Source: Dickeya zeae NCPPB 2538 (GTDB lineage: Bacteria > Pseudomonadota > Gammaproteobacteria > Enterobacterales > Enterobacteriaceae). Taken from it: a DNA stretch of 43,746 bases. Where the stretch lies: NCBI RefSeq assembly GCF_000406165.1, contig NZ_CM001977.1:3944434-3988179 (forward strand). Reading direction: 5' to 3'. The position numbers and the translations under genes are program-made. The first letter of the stretch is position 1; each line of letters begins with the position of its first letter. Shown here one piece after another: positions 9,687 to 18,594 of the stretch. The notes under the pieces are model-generated. The model made no database searches and was not told where the DNA came from. It saw nothing but the letters and a program-made list of their open reading frames with translations.

Positions 9687-10486
9687 GGTTTCTCCGGAAA
9701 ATGTGCCGTGCCGCTCATCCCAGCCATCAGCGCGGCGTCTTTGGTTTCAATCACCCCCGTCAGGCTAAGTGTCTGGCTGCTTTCATCAATGCGTGCACCT
9801 AGTCGGGCAACGCGGGCTTGTAACGGCGTGCCGGTTTCATCTGGCGTAAAGGTGAAGGCCAGGCCGGACTTGAGTATGGGCAACCAACGAGATGGCACCA
9901 GCAGGTTAATTTCCAGATGGCGATTGTTGACGATATCCAGCACTGGCGCCCCCGGCGCTACGCTTTCATACGCCTGCGCACGACGCCTGACCACCTGGCC
10001 GTCAAACGGTGCCAGAATGCGGCAACGGTTGACCTGAATCTGGTAGACCTGACTTTCTGCCTGCGCCTGCGCCAGACGAGCGGCAGATAAAGCTACAGCG
10101 TGTCTGCCCACCGATTTGAGCTCCGCCAGTTGCTGGTTCTGGCTCAGTTCTGCTTCCGCCGCCCGCATCGCCGCCTGCGATGCCGACAATTGCGCCTGAT
10201 AGATAGCGCAATCAAAACGCGCCAGCAGATCGCCTTTTTTAAACGACTCCCCTTCTCTGAACGGCATCTCCACAATGCGTCCGGCCAGGTCGCTGGAAAT
10301 GGTCGCCTGATCCACCGCCACCACTATTCCACGCGCCTGATTGTCCGACGATGCCGCCATCTGATTTGGATGAGCCGGATTAATCAATAGCGGGTCATCA
10401 GCCTGCGCCTGCACATGATAAGCCAGAGCACAAACCGCCATCAGCCCAAGCGCCCGACGGAAAACGGCGTGATTGAAATTGTTCAC
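9683..10486 (-). CDS. Periplasmic adaptor, HlyD/RND membrane fusion family
   Basis: 267 residues, shorter than usual RND adaptors (about 370). It has an N-terminal signal peptide (to about residue 29, AQADD), a lipoyl-like half motif (ISSDLAGRIVEMPFREGESF), a coiled-coil hairpin (about 95-150), the second half motif (ILAPFDGQVVRRRAQAYESV) and a beta-barrel segment ending AGMSGTAHFPEKP. The start is GTG at 10486, preceded by AGGCAGG. It is first of three genes that overlap by 4 bp each, so it likely defines the operon start. A weak minus-strand -10 (TATACT, 10583-10588) lies upstream without a convincing -35. The cargo is unknown. I see no RND pump or TolC gene in the window. Confidence 0.85.
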   Translation of the reverse strand: MNNFNHAVFRRALGLMAVCALAYHVQAQADDPLLINPAHPNQMAASSDNQARGIVVAVDQATISSDLAGRIVEMPFREGESFKKGDLLARFDCAIYQAQLSASQAAMRAAEAELSQNQQLAELKSVGRHAVALSAARLAQAQAESQVYQIQVNRCRILAPFDGQVVRRRAQAYESVAPGAPVLDIVNNRHLEINLLVPSRWLPILKSGLAFTFTPDETGTPLQARVARLGARIDESSQTLSLTGVIETKDAALMAGMSGTAHFPEKP

Positions 10487-10719
10487 ACTAACCTGCCTTG
10501 GTTGCGCAAAGATGTGTACCCATCAGAAGACATCAAGAACAAGCCCCTGAATTTTCACCGATTAGCCCTGGTTATTTTGGCAAGTATAGTCAATCAGCAG
10601 AAACGGGAATGCGATGAGAGATAGAATCAGGTTATGAATTTGCTGAGAGGATCAACAACGACGTAATCGCCAGACGACAGAGCACAAGCAATATGATTAG
10701 CGAGCACCAAACCGCAGGC

Positions 10720-10744
10720 ACAAAAAAACCACCTTTCGGTGGCT
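10720..10744 (-). terminator. Intrinsic terminator of the tRNA-Gly transcript
   Basis: On the minus strand, CCACC-GAAA-GGTGG is followed by seven T (stem bases 10729-10733 and 10738-10742, T-run 10722-10728). It lies about 40 bp past the tRNA 3' end. The remaining sequence from 10487 to 10719 shows no gene that I can support. Confidence 0.85.
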
Positions 10745-10782
10745 TTCTGCATTATGCAGACATTCATCTGCACAACTGAATT

Positions 10783-10858
<76 letters not shown>

Positions 10859-10901
10859 AGGGGTGTGACGTAACGTAATTTACTGTCGTTACGGGGAGCG
10901 C

Positions 10902-10929
10902 ATTATACGAGAAACTTTCTCTCCCGCAA
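10902..10929 (-). promoter_or_regulatory. Promoter of tRNA-Gly with GC-rich discriminator
   Basis: On the minus strand, -35 TTGCGG (10924-10929), a 16-bp spacer and a perfect -10 TATAAT (10902-10907), followed by GCGCTCCCC. A GC-rich discriminator after the -10 is the mark of stringently controlled stable-RNA promoters. Transcription would start about 35 bp before the tRNA. Confidence 0.8.
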
Positions 10930-11004
10930 CCCCCCTGACAAAAAATTGTGTGCAAGTGCCGACAAAATCAGCAATACGCTGAAAATCTCCGCGACAGCCA
11001 ACCG

Positions 11005-11547
11005 TTACAACTGAATAAAGTGCTCGCGGTAGTACGCCAGTTCCGCGACCGATTCACGGATATCGTCCAGCGCCTGGTGAGTATTGCGCTTTTTAAAGCC
11101 CGCCAGAATCTCGGGTTTCCAGCGGCGCGCCAGTTCCTTGAGCGTACTGACATCCAGATAGCGGTAGTGGAAGTAGGCTTCCAGTTCCGGCATGTAGCGG
11201 AACAGGAAACGACGATCCTGCCCGATGCTGTTGCCGCAAATCGGCGATTTGCCCGCCGGTACCCACTGTTGCAGGAAGGCAATGGTTTCCCGCTGCGCCG
11301 CGTCTTCGTCAACGCGACTGGCTTTCACTCGCTCCACCAACCCGCTGGCGGTATGGGTACGCACGTTCCAGTCATCCATCAGCGCCAGCTGGCTATCAGG
11401 CTGATGCACCGCCAGCGTCGGGCCTTCTGCCAGCACGTTCAGGTTAGCGTCGGTCACCAGTGTTGCGATCTCGATGATCCGATCCCGTTCAGGATCCAGC
11501 CCCGTCATTTCCAAATCGATCCAGATCAGGTTGTTTTCATTTACCAT
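11005..11547 (-). CDS. orn: Oligoribonuclease
   Basis: 180 residues, near the E. coli length (181). A DEDDh-family 3'-5' exoribonuclease of the cytoplasm that degrades 2-5 nt RNAs and pGpG to mononucleotides, completing RNA turnover and c-di-GMP breakdown. Exo motifs are visible: D11 and E13 in WIDLEMTGL, D111 in GNSIGQDRRF, and H157 with D162 in NTHQALDDI. It is divergent from rsgA, as in E. coli, and followed on the same strand by tRNA-Gly. Identification is firm. Confidence 0.97.
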   Translation of the reverse strand: MVNENNLIWIDLEMTGLDPERDRIIEIATLVTDANLNVLAEGPTLAVHQPDSQLALMDDWNVRTHTASGLVERVKASRVDEDAAQRETIAFLQQWVPAGKSPICGNSIGQDRRFLFRYMPELEAYFHYRYLDVSTLKELARRWKPEILAGFKKRNTHQALDDIRESVAELAYYREHFIQL

Positions 11548-11616
11548 CGTCGCGTTCCCGTGTCGCCCTTGCTATTGAAAGTTTCACCGCCAGCAGGCTG
11601 ACAGGCCCGGCGGCGG

Positions 11617-11644
11617 TTAATTAAAATAAAATAGCGTGTATTAT
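11617..11644 (+). promoter_or_regulatory. Candidate rsgA promoter
   Basis: TTAATT (11617-11622), a 16-bp spacer and TATTAT (11639-11644), about 50 bp before the rsgA GTG start in the orn-rsgA divergent gap. A sigma-70-like match by eye only. Confidence 0.5.
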
Positions 11645-11693
11645 AGTCGCTTCCATCGCCACCGGCGATAAGCGCCGAACCAAGAGAGACTGC

Positions 11694-12743
11694 GTGAGTA
11701 AAAAGAAACTGTCAAAAGGTCAGCAACGGCGGGTTAGCGCCAACCATCAGCGCCGCCTGAAGCATGCCGACAGCAAGGTCGAGTGGGATGACAACCAATT
11801 GGGCGAACCGCAGGAAGGCATCATTATCAGCCGCTTTGGCATGCATGCCGATGTGGAAGCGCCGGATGGCGAGGTGCACCGCTGTAATCTTCGCCGTACT
11901 ATCCCCTCACTGGTCACCGGTGACCGGGTCGTCTGGCGCGCCGGTAATGAAACGTTGGCTGGCATCAGCGGTATTGTCGAAGCGGTACACCCACGTCAGT
12001 CGGTGTTGACCCGGCCGGATTACTATGACGGTATCAAACCGATCGCCGCTAACATCGACCAGATTGTGATTGTCTCCGCCATCTTGCCGGAGCTGTCACT
12101 CAATATTATCGACCGCTATCTGGTGGCCTGTGAAACGCTGGAAGTCGAGCCGCTGATCGTGCTCAACAAAACCGACTTGCTGGATGACGAAGGCCGGGCG
12201 TTCGTAGAAGAGGTGATGGATATCTATCGCAACCTGCACTACCGGGTGCTGATGCTGTCCAGCCACACCCAACAGGGCATCGCCGAACTGGAAGCCGCGT
12301 TGACCGGCCGAGTCAGTATCTTTGCCGGGCAGTCCGGCGTCGGCAAGTCGAGCCTGCTCAATGCGTTACTCTACCCTGATGACGCCAAAATTCTGGTCAA
12401 CGATGTGTCCGATGCTTCAGGGCTTGGCCAGCACACCACCACCGCCGCACGGTTGTACCACTTCCCCCACGGCGGCGACGTTATCGATTCACCGGGCGTA
12501 CGCGAATTCGGCCTGTGGCATCTGGAGCCTGAGCAGGTCACACGGGGTTTTATCGAGTTTCGCGACTATCTGGGCAGTTGTAAATTCCGTGACTGCAAAC
12601 ACGATACCGACCCTGGCTGCGCCATCCGCGCCGCGCTGGAGCGAGGTGAGATAGCCGCTGAGCGTTTTGATAACTACCACCGCATTCTGGAGAGCATGGC
12701 GCAGGTAAAAACGCGTAAATCCTTTTCTGCTTCGGATAACTGA
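11694..12743 (+). CDS. rsgA: Small ribosomal subunit biogenesis GTPase RsgA
   Basis: 349 residues, GTG start after AAGAGAGA. A circularly permuted GTPase that helps mature the 30S subunit near the decoding centre. An N-terminal basic tail and OB fold (about 40-100) are followed by G4 NKTD (158-161), the G1 P-loop GQSGVGKS (212-219) and G3 DSPG (265-268). The C-terminal zinc knuckle uses C296, C301, H303 and C309. It is first of a plus-strand run rsgA-psd-mscM, the E. coli order. The identification is secure. Confidence 0.97.
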   Translation: MSKKKLSKGQQRRVSANHQRRLKHADSKVEWDDNQLGEPQEGIIISRFGMHADVEAPDGEVHRCNLRRTIPSLVTGDRVVWRAGNETLAGISGIVEAVHPRQSVLTRPDYYDGIKPIAANIDQIVIVSAILPELSLNIIDRYLVACETLEVEPLIVLNKTDLLDDEGRAFVEEVMDIYRNLHYRVLMLSSHTQQGIAELEAALTGRVSIFAGQSGVGKSSLLNALLYPDDAKILVNDVSDASGLGQHTTTAARLYHFPHGGDVIDSPGVREFGLWHLEPEQVTRGFIEFRDYLGSCKFRDCKHDTDPGCAIRAALERGEIAAERFDNYHRILESMAQVKTRKSFSASDN

Positions 12744-12813
12744 CATTTATCGTATCCACCGCTACAATGCGCCCCTTTTTACGGCGTACCCTTAGAAAAC
12801 GACGAGGCTCACT

Positions 12814-13737
12814 GTGCTGGACAGAATCAAGATTGCTCTACAACATCTGCTCCCGAAGGTCTGGCTGACGCAGCTGGCCGGTTGGGGAGCCAACCGCCAG
12901 GCTGGCCTGCTTACCAGACTGGTGATTGAACTGTTTGCGCGCATCTACAAGGTCAATATGCAGGAAGCGCAGCAACCCAAGGCCGCATCCTACCGTACGT
13001 TCAACGACTTTTTTGTGCGCCCGCTAAAACCGGGGATCCGTCCGGTTGACCCGCTGGCGAACCGGTTAGTATTCCCTGCCGATGGCGCCATTTCTCAGTT
13101 GGGCACCATTGACGATCTTCAGGTCTTGCAAGCCAAACAGCACAACTATTCGCTGGAAGCGCTGTTGGCCGGTAACGTCATTCTCGCTGACCTGTTTCGC
13201 GATGGCGTGTTCGTCACAACTTATCTCTCACCGCGTGATTACCACCGCGTGCATATGCCGTGTGACGGTATTTTGCGCGACATGATCTACGTGCCGGGTG
13301 ACCTGTTTTCCGTTAACCCACTGACCGCTGCCAACGTGCCGAACCTGTTTGCCCGCAACGAGCGGGTGATCTGCCTGTTCGATACGCCATTCGGCCCCAT
13401 GGTGCAGATACTGGTGGGCGCGACCATCGTCGGCAGTATCGAAACGGTGTGGGCGGGTGTGGTTACGCCGCCGCGTGAAGGCATCATCAAACGTTGGGCC
13501 TATCCGCTGGAAGGCGAAGACGCGGTTATTCTGGAAAAAGGCGACGAAATGGGCCGTTTCAAACTCGGCTCCACGGTCATTAACCTGTTCGCGAAAGGTC
13601 GTGTAGAGTTAATGCCCGGACTGGCCAGCCAGAGCATTACCCGTATGGGGGAAGCCATGGCCGAAGCGTTGGATGAGAGTGTACGGGCACGCATGAGTGC
13701 GGCCAACGACAGCGATACAACCGATACCACCCCCTGA
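12814..13737 (+). CDS. psd: Phosphatidylserine decarboxylase proenzyme
   Basis: 307 residues, GTG start after a GAGG, 70 bp after rsgA. An inner-membrane enzyme converting phosphatidylserine to phosphatidylethanolamine. It cleaves itself at the LGST motif (G252-S253), and the Ser becomes the pyruvoyl cofactor of the alpha chain. The charge-relay residues D90 (FPADG) and H147 (YHRVHMP) are present. It is slightly shorter than the E. coli protein (322) because the variable C-terminal tail is reduced. mscM follows after 28 bp, so co-transcription is likely. Confidence 0.97.
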   Translation: MLDRIKIALQHLLPKVWLTQLAGWGANRQAGLLTRLVIELFARIYKVNMQEAQQPKAASYRTFNDFFVRPLKPGIRPVDPLANRLVFPADGAISQLGTIDDLQVLQAKQHNYSLEALLAGNVILADLFRDGVFVTTYLSPRDYHRVHMPCDGILRDMIYVPGDLFSVNPLTAANVPNLFARNERVICLFDTPFGPMVQILVGATIVGSIETVWAGVVTPPREGIIKRWAYPLEGEDAVILEKGDEMGRFKLGSTVINLFAKGRVELMPGLASQSITRMGEAMAEALDESVRARMSAANDSDTTDTTP

Positions 13738-13765
13738 CCCCATCAATAACCTGAGGAGGCCAGCC

Positions 13766-16700
13766 GTGCGTCTGATTCTGATTTTCCTGATGGGATGCCT
13801 GTTATCAACCACGTCGCTGGCCGCCCAGTTGCCTGACGAAACGCAACTGAAACAGGAGCTGCAACAGGCTGAAACCAATAAGAACGCTCCGGCGCAAGCC
13901 GACATCGTCAAAGAGCTACAATCGGCGTTGCGGCTGCTGGATGAGCGCCGGGAGACCCGCCAACGGGCCGACCAGTACCAGCGTGCGATTGATGACTTCC
14001 CCAAACTGACCCGCGAACTGCGCCAGCAGTCTGACGCGGAAGACGCTAAACCGGCGGCCCCCCCCAAAACCACCTCGGTTAACGACCTGGAACAGCAAAT
14101 CGTCCAGATCAGCAGCCAGTTACTGGAGCAAACCCGCCAGTTACAACAAGAGCAGGACCACCAGCGTGAAATCAGCGACTCGCTGGCCCAGTTGCCACAG
14201 CAGCAAACCGAAGCCAACCGCGCGCTGAGCGACGTCGAGCGGCGCGTGCAGGCGCTGGGCAACCCCACGACCCCCCTCGGTCAGGCACAACTGGCCGCGT
14301 TACAGGCTGAAGCCGCATTGCGTAAAAGTCGGCTGGAAGAGCTGGAACTGGCGCAGCTTTCCGCCAGTAACCGTCAGGAGCTCTCGCGTCTGCAAGCAGA
14401 GGTCTATAAAAAGCGGCGTGACCGGCTGGATAATCAGCTCCAATTATTACGCAGCACGCTGAATACCTTACGCCAGCGTGAGGCGGAGCAGGCATTAGAA
14501 AGAACGGAGCAACTGGCTGAGCAGGAAGGTCAGTTACCTATTGCCGTCGCCAGCCTGCTGCAAACCAACCGTGAACTGTCCATGGCGTTAAACCAGCAGG
14601 CACAGCGCATGGATCAGATTGCCGCCCGCCAGCGCCAGACCGCTGCCCAAACGCTACAGGTGCGTCAGGCGCTGAGTACGCTGCGCGAACAGGCGCAATG
14701 GCTCGGTTCCTCACCCGCGCTAGGAGAAACGTTGCGCGCTCAGGTCGCCAGACTGCCGGAAATGCCCAAACCCCAGCAACTCGATGGCGACATGGCGCAG
14801 TTGCGCGCCCAGCGCCTGCATTATGAAGATCAGCTCAACAAGCTGTCGGCAAATGGTGATCCCACCCGGCAGGATAACGGTACCCCGTTGACTGCCGCTC
14901 AGCAAAAGATCGTCAACGATCAGCAACGTACCCAGCGCGATCTACTCACGTCGCTGATTTCCGGTTGCGACACGCAAATTCTGGAACTGACCAAGTTGAA
15001 GGTCGCCAGCAACCAGTTGGAAGACGCCCTGATTGAGATCCGCGATGCAGCACACCGCTACCTGTTCTGGGTGGCGGATGTCGACCCGATTGGTTTTGCC
15101 TACCCGCTGAACCTGTTACGCGATCTGTCGCGCCTGCTCTCGCTCGATACCCTCACCCAACTCAGTGGCGCCATGCTGATGATGGTCACCAGTCAGGGAA
15201 CCCTGTTACCGCTGCTGGGCGCGTTACTGCTGGTTGGTCTTAGCATCAGCTCGCGTCGTCATTACCACGCCTTTCTGGACCGTGCCAGTAGCCGGGTCGG
15301 TAAGGTGACGCTCGATTACTTCATGCTGACGCTGCGTACCGTGTTCTGGTCGGTGATGGTAGCGATGCCGCTGCCGGTACTGTGGGCAGCACTCGGCTAC
15401 GGGTTACAAAACGCCTGGCCTTACCCGGTCGCCGTTGCCATTGGCGACAGTGTGACCGCCACCGTGCCGCTGATGTGGGTGGTGATGATTGGCGCTGCGT
15501 TTTCTCACCGTCAGGGACTGTTCATCGTGCATTTCGGCTGGTCGCCGAAGCAGGTGGCGCGCGCCATGCGCTACTACCGCCTTTCTATCGGCTTTATCGT
15601 GCCGCTGGTGATGGCGTTGATCACCTTCGATAACCTCAACGATCGGGCGTTTTCCAGTACGCTGGGGCGGCTGTGCTTTATCCTGCTGTGCATGGCGCTC
15701 AGTCTGGTGACCACCAGCTTAAAACGCGCCGGGATCCCGTTGTATCTGGATAAAGAAGGATCCGGTGAGAACCCGTTAAACCGTGCGATGTGGAATCTGA
15801 TGATCTGCATTCCACTGATTGCCGCGCTGGCATCCTGCCTGGGCTATCTCACCACATCGCAGGCATTGCTGGCACGACTGGAAACCTCGGTCGCTATCTG
15901 GTTCTTCCTGCTGGTGATTTATCACATCATCCGCCGTTGGATGCTGATACAACGCCGCCGCATCGCGTTTGACCGCGCCAGACAACGCCGGGCCGACATG
16001 CTGGCGCAACGTGCCCGGGGCGAAGACGACAATACGACACTGTCGTCACACGAAGCCAGCGGTGACGTGGTGGAAGAACCGGTGGTGGATCTGGATGCCA
16101 TCAGCGCGCGCTCACTGAAACTGGTGCGGTCTATCCTGACATTGGTCGCGCTGGTATCGGTCATCGCGCTGTGGTCGGAAATCCATTCCGCTTTTGCGTT
16201 TATGGAGAATATCAGCCTGTGGGACGTCACCAGCACGGTGAAAGGTGTAGAAAGCGTACAACCGATTACGCTGGGCTCGGTACTGATAGCGCTGCTGGTG
16301 TTTATTATTACCGCCCAGTTGGTGCGGAATCTGCCCGCGTTGCTGGAGTTGGCGGTATTGCAACACATTGAACTGTCGCCCGGTACCGGCTACGCCATTA
16401 TTACCATCAGCAAGTACCTGATGATGTTGGTTGGCGGGCTGATGGGGTTCTCACTGATCGGTATCGAGTGGTCGAAATTGCAGTGGCTGGTGGCGGCACT
16501 CGGCGTGGGGCTGGGGTTTGGCTTACAGGAGATCTTCGCCAACTTTATTTCCGGGTTGATCATTTTGTTCGAAAAGCCGATCCGTATTGGCGATACCGTG
16601 ACCATTCGTGATCTGACCGGCAGTGTGATGCGCATTAATACTCGTGCTACCACGATCTCCGACTGGGATCGCAAAGAGATCATCGTACCCAACAAAGCCT

Positions 16701-17092
16701 TTATCACCGAACAGTTCATCAACTGGTCGTTGTCTGACTCGGTCACCCGTGTGGTTCTGACCATTCCCGCTCCCGCCGATGCCAGCACGCAGGAAGTCAC
16801 CACACTACTGCTGGATGCGGTGAAACGCTGTTCGCTGGTGCTGGATAACCCGCCACCGGAAGTGTTTTTGGTCGACCTGCGTCAGGGCATCCAAATTTTC
16901 GAGCTGCGTATTTTCGCCGCCGAGATGGGTCACCGTATGCCGTTGCGCCACGAACTGCACCAGCTGATTCTGGAAAGCTACCGCGAACACAATCTGGTGA
17001 TGCCGTTCCCACCGTTCCAGGTGCAGATGGACTCAGTACAAATCGCCGGGCGCAACGCCACAACCGCCACCCGTACTACGGGGGGGTTGTAA
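13766..17092 (+). CDS. mscM: Miniconductance mechanosensitive channel MscM (YjeP)
   Basis: 1108 residues, close to the E. coli protein (1107). The GTG at 13766 is chosen because GAGGAGG lies six bases upstream and a signal peptide (LILIFLMGCLLSTTSLAA) follows directly; the frame is open further upstream into psd. A long Gln-rich coiled-coil periplasmic domain (about 25-470) precedes a multi-helix membrane region and a C-terminal MscS core with the pore-lining phrase GLGFGLQEIFANF near residue 915. It opens under hypo-osmotic shock to release solutes. Last gene of the rsgA-psd-mscM run. Confidence 0.95.
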   Translation: MRLILIFLMGCLLSTTSLAAQLPDETQLKQELQQAETNKNAPAQADIVKELQSALRLLDERRETRQRADQYQRAIDDFPKLTRELRQQSDAEDAKPAAPPKTTSVNDLEQQIVQISSQLLEQTRQLQQEQDHQREISDSLAQLPQQQTEANRALSDVERRVQALGNPTTPLGQAQLAALQAEAALRKSRLEELELAQLSASNRQELSRLQAEVYKKRRDRLDNQLQLLRSTLNTLRQREAEQALERTEQLAEQEGQLPIAVASLLQTNRELSMALNQQAQRMDQIAARQRQTAAQTLQVRQALSTLREQAQWLGSSPALGETLRAQVARLPEMPKPQQLDGDMAQLRAQRLHYEDQLNKLSANGDPTRQDNGTPLTAAQQKIVNDQQRTQRDLLTSLISGCDTQILELTKLKVASNQLEDALIEIRDAAHRYLFWVADVDPIGFAYPLNLLRDLSRLLSLDTLTQLSGAMLMMVTSQGTLLPLLGALLLVGLSISSRRHYHAFLDRASSRVGKVTLDYFMLTLRTVFWSVMVAMPLPVLWAALGYGLQNAWPYPVAVAIGDSVTATVPLMWVVMIGAAFSHRQGLFIVHFGWSPKQVARAMRYYRLSIGFIVPLVMALITFDNLNDRAFSSTLGRLCFILLCMALSLVTTSLKRAGIPLYLDKEGSGENPLNRAMWNLMICIPLIAALASCLGYLTTSQALLARLETSVAIWFFLLVIYHIIRRWMLIQRRRIAFDRARQRRADMLAQRARGEDDNTTLSSHEASGDVVEEPVVDLDAISARSLKLVRSILTLVALVSVIALWSEIHSAFAFMENISLWDVTSTVKGVESVQPITLGSVLIALLVFIITAQLVRNLPALLELAVLQHIELSPGTGYAIITISKYLMMLVGGLMGFSLIGIEWSKLQWLVAALGVGLGFGLQEIFANFISGLIILFEKPIRIGDTVTIRDLTGSVMRINTRATTISDWDRKEIIVPNKAFITEQFINWSLSDSVTRVVLTIPAPADASTQEVTTLLLDAVKRCSLVLDNPPPEVFLVDLRQGIQIFELRIFAAEMGHRMPLRHELHQLILESYREHNLVMPFPPFQVQMDSVQIAGRNATTATRTTGGL

Positions 17093-17144
17093 TGGCGCTT
17101 ACGTGGTCATTTCACTGAATGCTGTTATTTCGCTGAATAAAGAA

Positions 17145-17173
17145 AACCACGGTAAGCAATGGCTTCCGTGGTT
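17145..17173 (-). terminator. Terminator between mscM and epmA
   Basis: AACCACGG and CCGTGGTT arms enclose an inner AAGC/GCTT stem. On the minus strand the hairpin runs into TTTTCTTTATT, suiting epmA; mscM converges on it from the other side. Confidence 0.65.
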
Positions 17174-17209
17174 TCTGTCAAACTCGATTCTGAATAAGAG
17201 AAAACGGTA

Positions 17210-18187
17210 TCAGGCGCGATCCACCGTAAATGCCATCACCTCGCCGATAGACTCGGCATTCAGCGCCAGCATCACCAGACGATCCACGCCCAGCGCCACG
17301 CCGGAACACGGCGGGATACCCGCGGCCAAGGCCGCCAGCAGGTTTTCGTCAATCGGTTGTACCGGCAGCCCACGCGCGGCGCGCTTGCGGTTGTCCTGCT
17401 CGAAGCGTTGACGCTGCTCTTTACTGTCCGTCAGTTCGCAAAAACCGTTGGCCAGCTCGATACCTTTGTAATACACCTCAAACCGCTCCGCCACGCGGTG
17501 ATCCTCGGTGCTGATTTCCGCCAGCGCGGCCTGCGTGGCCGGGAAATGGTAGACGAATGCTGGTTTATCACGGCCGATCTGCGGCTCGACGCCAAATGCG
17601 AACAGCAACTGCAACAGGGTATCGCGATCCTCTTCCCGGTTCGCCACATCACCGACACCGATTTTCTCCGCCGCTTCACGCAGCTGTGCTTTATCGGCCG
17701 ACAACGGGTCTACTTCCAGATGACGCTGGAACGCCTGCTGATAAGACAGCATTTCGGCGCTGTCGCATTCCAGCACCTGTTGCAGCAGGTCATCCATTTC
17801 GTTCATCAGGCGATACATATCGTAGTGGGGGCGATACCACTCCAGCATGGTGAATTCAGGATTGTGATAACGGCCGGACTCTTCGTTGCGAAAGCTGCGA
17901 CACAATTGGTAAATCGGTCCACTCCCCGCTGCCAGCAAGCGCTTCATGTGGTATTCCGGACTGGTCATCAGATACAACGCCATGCCATCCGCAGCACCGG
18001 GGCCAACAAAGTGGGTCTGGAACGGGAACAGATGCACATCCGTCACCGTCGCCTGGCTCATGGCCGGTGTTTCCACCTCCAGCACGCCACGGTCTGAGAA
18101 GAAACGTCGGATTTCTTTCATTATCGACGCCCGTTTCAACAGATTGGCGACAGGGGCACTGGGTTGCCAACTGGCCGTTTCGCTCAT
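17210..18187 (-). CDS. epmA: EF-P--(R)-beta-lysine ligase EpmA
   Basis: 325 residues, identical in length to E. coli EpmA (PoxA/YjeA/GenX). A truncated class-II lysyl-tRNA-synthetase-like enzyme without the anticodon-binding domain. It activates (R)-beta-lysine and attaches it to Lys34 of EF-P, which eases translation of polyproline stretches. Class-II motifs 2 (FRNEE) and 3 (GVALGVDRLVML) are visible. The frame is open 29 codons further upstream, but the start MSETASWQPSAP matches the family and has GGAG about eight bases before it. efp and epmB lie 5 kb away on the far side of frd. Confidence 0.96.
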   Translation of the reverse strand: MSETASWQPSAPVANLLKRASIMKEIRRFFSDRGVLEVETPAMSQATVTDVHLFPFQTHFVGPGAADGMALYLMTSPEYHMKRLLAAGSGPIYQLCRSFRNEESGRYHNPEFTMLEWYRPHYDMYRLMNEMDDLLQQVLECDSAEMLSYQQAFQRHLEVDPLSADKAQLREAAEKIGVGDVANREEDRDTLLQLLFAFGVEPQIGRDKPAFVYHFPATQAALAEISTEDHRVAERFEVYYKGIELANGFCELTDSKEQRQRFEQDNRKRAARGLPVQPIDENLLAALAAGIPPCSGVALGVDRLVMLALNAESIGEVMAFTVDRA

Positions 18188-18385
18188 GATTTCCACTCCA
18201 CACTCAAACTGGAGATGCAGTCTACCCGTATCCCCACAACCAGACAAATTTATCCAGCGGAAGACTTTCTTCAATTTGATTTGTCGAGATTATTAAAGAA
18301 ATAAAAGTGATATTTATGAATAAATCACATTTCCCGTCACGTTTTCCGGAATATGTCCGTGCGGATATTAAAAAACAGCAAAATA

Positions 18386-18427
18386 CTGGATCACATCAAA
18401 TTTCAGACATCTTCAAATCGCTATAAT
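18386..18427 (+). promoter_or_regulatory. Fumarate reductase promoter with FNR-type site
   Basis: A perfect -10 TATAAT lies at 18422-18427. An FNR-like site CTGGA-TCAC-ATCAA (18386-18399) has one perfect half; its centre falls near -41 from the predicted start, as for FNR-activated class II promoters. The stretch ATCACATCAAATTTCAGAC closely resembles the E. coli frd FNR region as I remember it. The 407-bp gap between epmA and frdA is otherwise AT-rich, with a leader of about 160 nt and no gene that I can support. Confidence 0.65.
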
Positions 18428-18594
18428 CATTCCCATACAAAAAAAGAGTGATTGAATCTCTCTTTATAGGTAGATCAGATATTTTTTCACTCGATTTACT
18501 GTCTTGAAATTAAAACGGAAAATAAGTGACGACGTTGGATTGCATATTATTTTCTTAATTTAATTTATTTAACTTAAGTAACTGGAGGCATGCA

